NCBI GenBank assembly: GCA_027488265.1
Contig: JAIYCA010000017.1
Coordinates: 1 to 24,664, forward strand
Direction: 5' to 3'
Length of the DNA stretch: 24,664 nt
From: Planctomycetaceae bacterium
Lineage (GTDB): Bacteria > Planctomycetota > Phycisphaerae > Phycisphaerales > SM1A02
Shown: in pieces, positions 7,887 through 14,862 of the stretch
Position numbering within the stretch: position 1 is the stretch's first letter
Layout: every line of letters begins with the position of its first letter
The notes under the pieces: generated by a model
What the model was told of the DNA's origin: nothing
Database searches by the model: none
What the model saw: only the letters and a program-made list of their open reading frames with translations
Translations under genes and position numbers: made by a program

Positions 7887-8503
7887 CGTTCGCCCTCATC
7901 GGAAACTTGTGCCGACGTAGCGTCTGTGGATAGTCGTTCTTTCGCGGCTCCATGCGTGAAATCGAGTTCTACCGTGATGCCGCCAGCAGAGAGTTCGAAG
8001 GATGCTCGGCTCCAACTGGGAGGGAGCCACGAGGGTCCGCCCCCTGAAACAGCCCAAGGGTCCCGCGGTAAGCCGAGTGCATTCCGGCGAAACTCGCCGC
8101 AGTTGGTTACATCATGGAACGCAGAAACGGCGTAGCGGCCGAGCGGTACGTCGTGGAACTCAATGCTGTCGTTTGCTTGCTCGACGGAGATTGTCGATGC
8201 CCGAAGCCATTCTCCCTGCACCATGAATCGAGATGGACTTGGCCAAAGCGCAACGCGGACAGGTCCATTTGGCTCTGCGTTCTTGAGTCCATGGAACAAA
8301 ACGCGAATGTGAGCAGTTTCCGTTGCGTTGGTGGCGAACTCCTGACTCGCGGCCTCGGTGGACGGTCTTGGCGAAGCCACGAGCGGCGAAGACACGAGCG
8401 GCGACGACTCAGCCAACGGCTTGGTGCATGATGCCGAGCCAGCACACACTGCTGTGGTGCTCCACACCGAGATCTTTCGCAGCAGGGGGAGCGACATAGT
8501 CAT
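7883..8503 (-). CDS. DUF2141 domain protein, exported or lipoprotein-like
   Basis: The 206-residue protein has a short basic N-terminus and weakly hydrophobic segment ending near Cys26 (AGSASC, not a strong lipobox), then a low-complexity Ser/Pro stretch with a repeated SSPLV, then a DUF2141-like beta-sandwich. The family features seen are VRVALWPSPSRFMV, the FHDVPLGRYAVSAFHDVTNCGEF core, and GLPRDPWAVSGGG. The function of DUF2141 proteins is not established; they are small secreted proteins that sometimes sit near pigment or lipid genes. ATG 8503-8501 overlaps the TGA of the methyltransferase-ABC gene, which decides this start over an in-frame one at 8545. A third ATG at 8497 is also possible. 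It probably acts outside the cytoplasmic membrane. Confidence 0.75.
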   Translation of the reverse strand: MTMSLPLLRKISVWSTTAVCAGSASCTKPLAESSPLVSSPLVASPRPSTEAASQEFATNATETAHIRVLFHGLKNAEPNGPVRVALWPSPSRFMVQGEWLRASTISVEQANDSIEFHDVPLGRYAVSAFHDVTNCGEFRRNALGLPRDPWAVSGGGPSWLPPSWSRASFELSAGGITVELDFTHGAAKERLSTDATSAQVSDEGER

Positions 8504-9852
8504 TGCGGCTTGGTTCTTGTAACAGAGACTCCGGCTTCGCGGCATGCACGTTCCAGAGCTTCTGCATGATGTGTGGCGACACCAACACAGCCACCAGCGC
8601 GGCAGTGATCGATGATCGCGTCTGTTAGAGCAGCCAGACCTTCTGCATCCAATCCTGCATCGGGTTCATCCAAGAGAAGGACACCCGACGCGCTTGCGAA
8701 GATCGAGGCAAGTGCGGCACGGCGCGCTTGCCCAACGGATCGCTGCGCGACGGTTCGAAAATCGTCGGCGCGAAGCCCGAATCGAGACAGCGCTTCTCGC
8801 AGACGTCGCGCTCGTTCTGGCGGTGAAACACGGGCAATCCGCTGAAAAAACGAGATGTTGGCACCGACCGTGAGGTTCGGTAGAAGGCCGCCCTGCTGCG
8901 GGAGATAGGCGGGAGTCCCGAGAATCTGATCGCGCCAAACTCGGCCGACCGTCGGCGATTGCGCTCCGCTGAGCATGCGAAGCAGCGTCGACTTCCCACA
9001 CCCATTGGGGCCTTCGATGATTGCGACCGCGCCGGCTTCGATCGACATGCTCGTTCCAGCCAAAATCGTTCGGCCGCGCCATGAGAAACCAACGCTTGAC
9101 GCTCGCAGCAACGGGCGTGCGCCCGATGTCAATGACGGGTTCTGGTTCGGACGGGCAGAGAGTATGAATCGACCGCCGCGCCATCGTTGCACCTCAATCG
9201 CCTCGAGCCCTGCGGCTTCGGCGAAGGCTTCAGCCTCATTGAGCGTGAATCCCTTTCGCACGCTGGTGACGGCATCTCGGCGCACTGTGGATGGGGCACC
9301 CAAGGTCGTCAGTCGGGCGCCGAACTCGCCGATCCGTTCGCGAAGGAGATCGTTCCAGACGATCAATCTCTTCGTGACTTGAGCCACAGCGCGGAGCGCT
9401 CGGACAACATCGGCGTCAGACAGGTGGTGAAGTACGAGAGAGGTGTGAGCGATATCGCTTTCCGCACCTTCCATGAGAAGTGCTGCATCTCGAATGTCGC
9501 CTCGGCGATAGTGCGACGAGACATCACGATCCAAGCGTTGGCACTCTGCAAGGCATTGAGGGATTTGGTCAACGCCCGTGATCTCGAGGCGCCAACCTCG
9601 GCGTTCCGCGAGATTTCGGGTCGTTCGACTGATTGTTCCATCTCCGCAGCCCCAATCGACCAGTCTCAAGGTGTCCCCGCGAGTCGGTGCGATCCTTCGC
9701 TCAATGGTCTCACAGAGCGCTTGAGCACTCGCAGTCCATCGATTGAGCCGCCCAAGCACGCGCAGTTCTGCCGAGATGGTGGCGGCATCAGGCTCGAGCT
9801 TGTCCATCTCCTCGCGGAACGTCGGTCGAAGTGTCTGGGGGTAACTTGTCAT
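8500..9852 (-). CDS. Fusion of a class I SAM methyltransferase and an ABC transporter ATPase
   Basis: The 450-residue protein has two parts. Residues about 25-235 are a Rossmann-fold methyltransferase: motif I VDWGCGDG (65-72), acidic residue Asp95 in ITGVD, and the LVLHHLSDAD region (139-148). Residues about 247-450 are an ABC nucleotide-binding domain: Walker A GPNGCGKST (281-289), Q-loop YLPQQGGLLPNLTV, Walker B VLLLDEPDAGLD (391-402) and an H-loop in ATHHAEAL. The ABC signature is degenerate, RSVGQ instead of LSGGQ. It would pair with the ABC-2 permease four genes on. The methyltransferase may methylate the aryl head group, placing modification and export in one protein (inference). A continuous reading frame joins the parts with no stop between. 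Start: ATG 9852 is chosen; TTG 9873 and a Met 16 residues inside are alternatives, and no good ribosome binding site separates them. Confidence 0.87.
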   Translation of the reverse strand: MTSYPQTLRPTFREEMDKLEPDAATISAELRVLGRLNRWTASAQALCETIERRIAPTRGDTLRLVDWGCGDGTISRTTRNLAERRGWRLEITGVDQIPQCLAECQRLDRDVSSHYRRGDIRDAALLMEGAESDIAHTSLVLHHLSDADVVRALRAVAQVTKRLIVWNDLLRERIGEFGARLTTLGAPSTVRRDAVTSVRKGFTLNEAEAFAEAAGLEAIEVQRWRGGRFILSARPNQNPSLTSGARPLLRASSVGFSWRGRTILAGTSMSIEAGAVAIIEGPNGCGKSTLLRMLSGAQSPTVGRVWRDQILGTPAYLPQQGGLLPNLTVGANISFFQRIARVSPPERARRLREALSRFGLRADDFRTVAQRSVGQARRAALASIFASASGVLLLDEPDAGLDAEGLAALTDAIIDHCRAGGCVGVATHHAEALERACREAGVSVTRTKPQ

Positions 9853-9874
9853 GAGAAACTTTGTGAAGTACAAA
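9846..9874 (+). promoter_or_regulatory. Possible sigma70-type promoter for the small lipoprotein gene (leaderless)
   Basis: TTGTCA (9846-9851), a 17-base gap and TACAAA (9869-9874) resemble a -35/-10 pair with one and two mismatches. Initiation about 7-9 bases downstream would fall on or just before ATG 9883, giving a leaderless mRNA. This agrees with the lack of a ribosome binding site before that ATG. The element overlaps the 5' end of the divergent methyltransferase-ABC gene. Confidence 0.35.
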
Positions 9875-9882
9875 CGCGACCT

Positions 9883-10251
9883 ATGAAATTACCTACCTCA
9901 TCCTTCGTCTGTCTCGCAAGTGTCATCTTGTGCGTGAGTGTCGCCTGTACAAATCGAAACTACAACGATTTGATGCGAGTCACACAAGAAACGAATGGCT
10001 CGATCGCGTCGCTCGAAGAAACCTATAACGGGAATGGCTCTGTCGCGCAGCGCATGGAAGCGCGCGATCGAATCATCACGCTCCGTAAAAAGCAGATGAT
10101 CATGGCGCAGCGCATCAACGTTGCGACGATGCCAGAAGTGAAGGATAAGTCGATCACGACCGAGCAAGGTCAGGCCAAGAAGGCGGAGTTGGTCGAAGCA
10201 GCAACGAAGCGCTACGAGCAAGCCAAGGCACTTCCAGTTCCAGGCAAGTGA
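9883..10251 (+). CDS. Small putative lipoprotein, unknown function
   Basis: The 122-residue protein starts MKLPTSSFVCLASVILCVSVACTNRN. A charged start, a hydrophobic stretch and Cys22 look like a lipoprotein signal, although the residues before the Cys (SVA) are not a classic lipobox. The mature part is hydrophilic and mostly helical by eye, rich in Glu, Lys, Arg and Gln (MEARDRIITLRKKQMIMAQR; KKAELVEAATKRYEQAKAL), so a coiled coil is possible. I do not recognise a family. The gene is divergent from the pigment-like operon, with only 30 bases between the chosen starts, so the two may share control. A longer in-frame reading back to 9187 lies antisense to the methyltransferase gene and was not used. 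Confidence 0.65.
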   Translation: MKLPTSSFVCLASVILCVSVACTNRNYNDLMRVTQETNGSIASLEETYNGNGSVAQRMEARDRIITLRKKQMIMAQRINVATMPEVKDKSITTEQGQAKKAELVEAATKRYEQAKALPVPGK

Positions 10252-10283
10252 GATGCGAGTGAGATAAGCGTGTGACCTCATTG

Positions 10284-10318
10284 GCCGAGAGCCGAGAACC
10301 GAGAACCGAGAACCGAGG
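10284..10318. repeat. Five tandem heptamers, (G/A)CCGAGA-type
   Basis: The units read GCCGAGA, GCCGAGA, ACCGAGA, ACCGAGA and ACCGAGG without gaps. They lie 33 bases after the stop of the small lipoprotein gene, outside any likely coding sequence. Confidence 0.9.
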
Positions 10319-10535
10319 CGTCTGGTCTCGTTGGTCGACCTTGCCGGTCGGCGGGGAACCGTTGCGACTGCGAGTGCTCGGCACAGGCGAAGAAGTCGCA
10401 AGAGATTTTGTGACTTCCTGAGAGATCTGTGGGCCGACTGCGTATTTCAAGTGCGTAGATCAAGTGTCGAGGCATCTGTGAAGTCTCGAATGAAGGCAGT
10501 CGCGGTCGGGACAACCGCGCGCTCTCAGGTAGGTC

Positions 10536-10559
10536 AGCACGGGACACAGCACGGGACAC
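10536..10559. repeat. 12-bp direct duplication
   Basis: AGCACGGGACAC occurs twice with no gap, just before the TC microsatellite. No coding role is apparent. Confidence 0.85.
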
Positions 10560-10568
10560 ACGCGAAAC

Positions 10569-10603
<35 letters not shown>

Positions 10604-10616
10604 TCTCTCCACGCTC

Positions 10617-10649
10617 AGCGCCGACTTCCGGGTCGGCGCTTGCGTTTTT
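10617..10649 (+). terminator. Rho-independent terminator
   Basis: AGCGCCGAC (10617-10625), a six-base loop TTCCGG, and GTCGGCGCT (10632-10640) form a perfect 9-bp stem, followed within five bases by TTTTT (10645-10649). It lies 365 bases after the lipoprotein gene, so it ends either a long 3' tail of that transcript or a separate small RNA. Confidence 0.8.
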
Positions 10650-10792
10650 GACGCGACTTCGCCGCGCCGTCGCCACCACCGCCGCTCGAGTTTGCGTGGT
10701 GACGCGTCGAGAGCGACAACAGCCCGCACGCTTCCTCGGGGGCGCACGCGCCAAGTTGCCGATACTGGGAGCGTCGGCTCAACGAATCGCCT

Positions 10793-12199
10793 ATGGACGC
10801 AAGCAACACGTCGCTTCTACTTGAAGTCGTCTCTCTCGAAGTTCCCTCTCTCGAGATTTCATCCCTCGCGCTCTCGCTCGGGGTTCGACTTCTCGTGGGC
10901 TTCGAGCGTGAGCGACGAACCGACACCGTCGCGGGTGTTCGTACCTTCGGGCTCGCGGGACTGTTCGGTGGCATCGCGGCGCTTCTCGGCCCGCGCGAAG
11001 GGACGCCGTGGTCGTTGCTCATCGTCACGCTGATCGCCGCTGCGGCTGGAATCACGGGCGGTATCGTCGCGCGAAGCCGAACAACGGATGACGATCGGCC
11101 AAATGACGATCGACCGAATGAATTGGGTCTCACGACCGCGTTCGCGTTGGTTGCGACGACGCTCCTCGGCGGGCTCGCGGTCGTTGGTCACTACTCCACG
11201 ACGATCGCGGGCGCGGGAACACTCTTCCTCCTCCTCTACATTCGCGATCCACTCCATGCGGTGATTCGCCGACTCGCGCCTGGCGACGTGCGCGCGATCG
11301 CCATCTTCGTCTTGCTCGCACTCGTCGTGTTGCCGGTACTGCCCGATCGCGCACTCGGACCGTTCGATGCGGTGAATCCGCGCGCGGCGTGGATGCTCGT
11401 TGTCCTTGTCGTCGCGTTGAGCCTCGCGGGATACATCGCGCAGACGCTCCTCGGCGCGCGCGCGGGGACACTCGCGACAGGGCTCCTCGGTGGACTTGTT
11501 TCAAGTACGGCGTCGACCGTCGGAGCGGCGCGCTCGGTGCGAGCGGGCGGAGCGCATGCGAACGCTGCAGCTATCACGCTTCTTTCCTGCGGCATTCTGC
11601 CACTTCGACTGATGCTCCTCGTGGGTGTCGCATCGAAAGGTGCGCTCGCGATGCTGTGGCCGTGGCTCGCGGGGATCGGTGTCGCAACGCTTATCGCGGG
11701 TTTCATTTCGAGCCATGTGCGAGCGCGCAGCGCGATCGATGCGACGGCCGCCACCACCGCAGCCACCTCCACAACGAACTCCACGACCGACGCGCACGCC
11801 GCGCATGGTTCAACGACGCTCGCAACAAATCCGCCGAGTAAACCGCAGAATCCAACGCAACTCTCGTCGGCCTTCGCGTTTGCCGCGGTCTTTGTGGTGA
11901 TTCAGATCGTCACCAAAGCAACGATGGCGTACGCGGGCTCTGCTGCACTTCTCGTCGTGGCTGCAGCGAGCGGTATCACGGACATGGATGCGATCGCGCT
12001 CTCGGTTGCGCGCGAATTCGAAGCGGGCGGCATGGACGGCACACTGCTTGTTCGCGCAACGCTCGTCGCGCTCGCGGTCAACACGCTCTTCAAACTTGGC
12101 GTCGCACGCATCATGGGCGATGCGAAACTCCTGCGCGCGGTGTTGCCAGGGTTGGGCCTTGCGTTGCTGATCGCGGCAGCGGGCATCGCGTTCGCGTGA
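10793..12199 (+). CDS. MgtC/DUF4010 family membrane protein
   Basis: The 468-residue protein is very hydrophobic, with roughly a dozen candidate transmembrane helices. An MgtC-like start is visible: LGVRLLVGFERERR, then GVRTFGLAGLFGGIAALLG. The DUF4010 part has NPRAAWMLVVLVVALSLAGY and TGLLGGLVSSTASTVGAARS. Such proteins are linked to magnesium or ion homeostasis and stress, but the molecular activity of DUF4010 proteins is not settled. An Ala/Thr-rich, low-complexity loop (about residues 320-355) and a duplicated DDRPN in the N-terminal half are probably cytoplasmic or periplasmic linkers. ATG 10793 has no obvious ribosome binding site. It ends 21 bases from the convergent gene at 12221. A strong N-terminal repeat of LEV/LEI motifs precedes the first helix. 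Confidence 0.85.
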   Translation: MDASNTSLLLEVVSLEVPSLEISSLALSLGVRLLVGFERERRTDTVAGVRTFGLAGLFGGIAALLGPREGTPWSLLIVTLIAAAAGITGGIVARSRTTDDDRPNDDRPNELGLTTAFALVATTLLGGLAVVGHYSTTIAGAGTLFLLLYIRDPLHAVIRRLAPGDVRAIAIFVLLALVVLPVLPDRALGPFDAVNPRAAWMLVVLVVALSLAGYIAQTLLGARAGTLATGLLGGLVSSTASTVGAARSVRAGGAHANAAAITLLSCGILPLRLMLLVGVASKGALAMLWPWLAGIGVATLIAGFISSHVRARSAIDATAATTAATSTTNSTTDAHAAHGSTTLATNPPSKPQNPTQLSSAFAFAAVFVVIQIVTKATMAYAGSAALLVVAAASGITDMDAIALSVAREFEAGGMDGTLLVRATLVALAVNTLFKLGVARIMGDAKLLRAVLPGLGLALLIAAAGIAFA

Positions 12200-12220
12200 T
12201 CGAGCTCCGCGCGAAGTATT

Positions 12221-13498
12221 TCACATCCGAGGCATCGCGAAATGGTCGGCGGGAAACTCGATCGGTTCGATGCGACGCAACACGAGTTCTCGCGGTGGAA
12301 ACGGTGGAAGCATGCCGCGCGCAGGGCGGTAGTCATCCATCGGTGGCGGCGGCGGGAAGTCGCCCATCGACGGGGGACGCGAACCGGGCCGCTCTCCACG
12401 CGGTGGAGCATCACCGTGCGGTGGGGCGTCGCCACGCGGTGGAGCATCACCACGCGGTGGAGCATCGCCACGTGGTGGAGCATCGCCACGCGGCGGAGCG
12501 TCGCGCATGCCGCCGCGTTCGCTCATGCGTTCCCTCGCGCGGTCACCGCGCTCCGTGTTTGGTGCAGTTTGCCACGCGAGTTTCGCGGCAAGGACAACGT
12601 TGCGCTTGGTGTCGATCCAGAGTTCGATGTCATCTGGTCCGCGTGCTGCTTCGACGCGCGTTGCCACGATGTGCATCGATCCACGAAGTTCGGCGGGGCT
12701 TTCGTCGCCTGCACGTGCGGCAACCGCGATGTACGAGCGTTGCACGAGGCGAAGCAGGGCATCCATACGTTCGATCGCAACCCCACCCGAAGCGTTGCCA
12801 GACGGATCCTCAATCCAGCGCGGCCAAAGTTCACGCGAATCAAGCGGGCGCACGGTGCCGTCGATCGAGCGCTCCCACGCCCCGTCGACGCTTGAAGCAC
12901 GCGTCGTTGAGCGAGTGCCGCCCGCAGAAAGATCCAGTCGCGCCTCATCGCCGCGCAAATCCCATGTACCCGAAAGTTCCGTCGGCGCGTTCGGTCCGCG
13001 ATCTGTCGCCTCGCGCGGCGGCAGTGCGACGCGCACTTCGTAGCGGCGCGAGCCCTTCATGGAGACTGGTGAAGTTTCAGCGGTCAGCGCACGATCAAGC
13101 AGCGTCGAGGCGTTGGTTTCGTAGGGGAACAGAAGGAACATCGCGCCGAACGCAAGTGCGATCAGCGCAGCGCGGGCGAGACGAATGATGGTGCGTCGAT
13201 TCGTACGCAACGCGGGCCGCGCAGCGCGTGGTGATGGGCCATGCGATGCAAACGGAAGTGGCGCGGGCGATGCGGCGGACTCTGCGCGTTCTGCATCCAA
13301 TGCGGCGAACGCGCGGGAAAGTCGCGCTTCCATCGCAGATCTGTGGGCGTCGCGCTCACTCGGCGAAAGATGCGCGTCAAGCAGCGCATCGACAAGCGCA
13401 TCATTCGCGCGGGTCTCTGCTTCTCCCTCGGTCATGCGCGCACGATCGAAGGCGTCGTCATGTTGTTTGTCGTGTCGCTTGTCGTTTTGTTCGCTCAT
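12221..13498 (-). CDS. Single-span membrane protein coupled to an ECF sigma factor (possible anti-sigma)
   Basis: The 425-residue protein has a charged cytoplasmic N-terminus (about 1-105), one transmembrane helix (about 106-126) and a large outer domain. The outer domain resembles LolA/MucB-like 'outer membrane lipoprotein-sorting' folds only loosely: repeated beta-rich stretches such as RYEVRVALP, SGTWDLRGDEARLDLSAGG and DIELWIDTKRNVVLAAKL. The tail has six PPRGDA-like units (about 333-368) and then a Pro-rich stretch. No HxxxCxxC zinc anti-sigma motif is seen. The start ATG 13498-13496 overlaps the sigma factor stop (ATGA), which suggests the two products are made together and that this is the sigma factor's membrane partner (inference). 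The upstream extension of the frame is antisense-like within the sigma gene and was excluded. Confidence 0.78.
   Translation of the reverse strand: MSEQNDKRHDKQHDDAFDRARMTEGEAETRANDALVDALLDAHLSPSERDAHRSAMEARLSRAFAALDAERAESAASPAPLPFASHGPSPRAARPALRTNRRTIIRLARAALIALAFGAMFLLFPYETNASTLLDRALTAETSPVSMKGSRRYEVRVALPPREATDRGPNAPTELSGTWDLRGDEARLDLSAGGTRSTTRASSVDGAWERSIDGTVRPLDSRELWPRWIEDPSGNASGGVAIERMDALLRLVQRSYIAVAARAGDESPAELRGSMHIVATRVEAARGPDDIELWIDTKRNVVLAAKLAWQTAPNTERGDRARERMSERGGMRDAPPRGDAPPRGDAPPRGDAPPRGDAPPHGDAPPRGERPGSRPPSMGDFPPPPPMDDYRPARGMLPPFPPRELVLRRIEPIEFPADHFAMPRM
12395..12502 (-). repeat. In-frame 18-bp tandem repeat encoding PPRGDA units
   Basis: Six units of about 18 bp, with a few substitutions, encode five PPRGDA-type units and one with His for Arg (PPHGDA). 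They extend a Pro-rich tail of the sigma-linked membrane protein. The units are contiguous and in frame, so they are not a CRISPR array. Confidence 0.9.
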
Positions 13499-14070
13499 GC
13501 GCATGCCTCCGTTCCATCGCCGCATTCGCTCGCGAACACGCTCTTTCCGCGCAAACACTCTGCAAGCATCGCGCGCGCGCGTTGCAAACGCTTCTTCACC
13601 AACTCTTCGTTGCCGCCGATCGCATGCGCGACTTCTGCCAACTGTTTCGTATCGCGATAGGTTGCTTGCACGACTTCGGCGTACATCGCGGGGAGTTTCG
13701 ACAAGCAATCGTCGAGCGCGACGAGTCGTTCGCGGAAACTCATCGCAGGCTCTGGTCCGTCGCCGCGCGCACGCTCGAATTGCGTGATGTTGCGTTCGAT
13801 GCAGTCGAAGGTCGAAGGGTCGGCAACCTGCATGCGCCGATGGCGGCCCGCGAGATCGAGCGCGACGAGTCGCGCGATGCCGCGGAGCCACGGGCCGAAC
13901 GGCCGCGTGCGGTCGTAGTCGGCGAGGCGTCGCCACGCGACGAGCACGGTTTCCTGGAAGACGTCGTCCGCGTGCGCGCGCCCAGCACCCGCACGGATCG
14001 AAGCCATCAAGCCATCCGCGTGCTCTCGGACGAGCACTTCGAAGAGTTCGCGGGCGGTGGGGTCATGCAT
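13495..14070 (-). CDS. ECF-family RNA polymerase sigma factor
   Basis: The 191-residue protein has sigma region 2 (about 5-72), including the typical ADDVFQETVLVAWRRL segment and GPWLRGIARLVALD, and region 4 (about 123-175) with LDDCLSKLPAMYAEVVQATY and GGNEELVKKRLQRARAMLAEC, the -35-binding helix-turn-helix. No sigma regions 1 or 3 are present, as expected for ECF factors. A four-base overlap with the downstream membrane protein gene indicates a sigma/partner module responding to an envelope or outside signal. The sequence is close in feel to the planctomycete sigma factors of the 'Rhodopirellula/Verrucomicrobium' ECF groups (inference from motif style). The target promoter was not identified; an autoregulatory site should lie in 14071-14228, but none was recognised. 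Confidence 0.9.
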   Translation of the reverse strand: MHDPTARELFEVLVREHADGLMASIRAGAGRAHADDVFQETVLVAWRRLADYDRTRPFGPWLRGIARLVALDLAGRHRRMQVADPSTFDCIERNITQFERARGDGPEPAMSFRERLVALDDCLSKLPAMYAEVVQATYRDTKQLAEVAHAIGGNEELVKKRLQRARAMLAECLRGKSVFASECGDGTEACA

Positions 14071-14228
14071 GTGGATGCGCCTTCATGAGCATGCGGAGGC
14101 TTCAAAACCGCGACGACACAAAGCGCGGGGGTTCTTGCGGTTGGCGCACGTTCATGGTTGGGGACAACGAACGCAAGAGAATTCCGGATCTTGCGCGCGG
14201 TGCGTCCTGATCGCGCGGGGCGTGTGTC

Positions 14229-14795
14229 TCACGCGTCGATGCCCGATTGCACGAGGAAGCCCATCGCGAGTACGAAACCCGCAAGCAGCACACCGCTGAA
14301 CATCATCAGGAAGCCGATGGCGAGGCAAAGTCCGCTCGCGAGGACCGCAGCGGTCGATTGCGCGCGCCGCCGCGGCATGCAGCGCCCGAACACAACGGGT
14401 GTGAGGCGCGTCGCCCGATAGCCAAGCCACGCGCATGCGAGCGGTACGGGCGCGAAGAGTAGTGCGGCGTTGAGTGGCCCGAGCTCGGGCGTACTTGTAG
14501 CGTTGACCGCGATGGTGAGAAGCAGCAGAAACAACACGGCGACCCCAAACGGCAGCGTGAGGTAACCAAAGACGCGAAGGCGGCGCATTCGGCGAGGGAC
14601 CGTCACCGTCTGCGGATCGAAATCGGTGCCGCATTCAGGGCAGTTTCCGCGTGTGACGAGGCTCTCTACGTTGCCCTCTACATGGCCCTCTACATGGCCC
14701 TCTACATGCCCCGTGAGCGCGAAGCCGCAGTGATCGCAGTGCGGCTCTGGGAGCGCACTCGTGTATCGCTCGATGAACTTCGGCGATTCGGCCAT
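14229..14795 (-). CDS. Zinc-ribbon membrane protein, unknown function
   Basis: The 188-residue protein has an N-terminal zinc ribbon, Cys20/Cys23 (CDHCG) and Cys52/Cys55 (CPECG), split by a HVEG tandem repeat (about 26-45). About three or four hydrophobic helices follow: near 76-98, 105-128 and 145-185, the last one possibly two spans. Small proteins with a cytoplasmic zinc ribbon and several helices are common in planctomycetes and have no known function. The start is ATG 14795, chosen because the frame upstream has the shape of an antisense reading and the zinc ribbon begins soon after this Met. The gene lies 67 bases after the OYE reductase on the same strand, so the two may be cotranscribed. 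Confidence 0.7.
   Translation of the reverse strand: MAESPKFIERYTSALPEPHCDHCGFALTGHVEGHVEGHVEGNVESLVTRGNCPECGTDFDPQTVTVPRRMRRLRVFGYLTLPFGVAVLFLLLLTIAVNATSTPELGPLNAALLFAPVPLACAWLGYRATRLTPVVFGRCMPRRRAQSTAAVLASGLCLAIGFLMMFSGVLLAGFVLAMGFLVQSGIDA
14661..14708 (-). repeat. In-frame 12-bp tandem repeat (HVEG units)
   Basis: Three identical 12-bp units (14673-14708) and a diverged fourth (14661-14672) encode GHVE repeats between the two cysteine pairs of the zinc-ribbon protein. The repeat lengthens the loop of the zinc knuckle. Confidence 0.9.
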
Positions 14796-14862
14796 GCGCG
14801 AAGCGTCGCAGGAGGACGTGCCTCGCGCAAGCCGCGGGCGTCCGCTCTGTCGGCCCGTCCCG

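Noticed and set aside
12395..12502. Possible CRISPR array
   Set aside because: The units are directly adjacent 18-bp coding repeats without spacers and keep the reading frame.
12333..12502. RGD triplets as an integrin-binding motif
   Set aside because: They arise from a low-complexity repeat of PPRGDA; nothing else points to adhesion to animal cells.
12196..13188. Plus-strand ORF of 330 residues antisense to the sigma partner
   Set aside because: Arg/His/Ser-rich shadow with no motifs; the sense frame has a membrane helix and a coupled start.
13228..14088. Plus-strand ORF antisense to the sigma factor
   Set aside because: The opposite frame encodes a recognisable ECF sigma factor.
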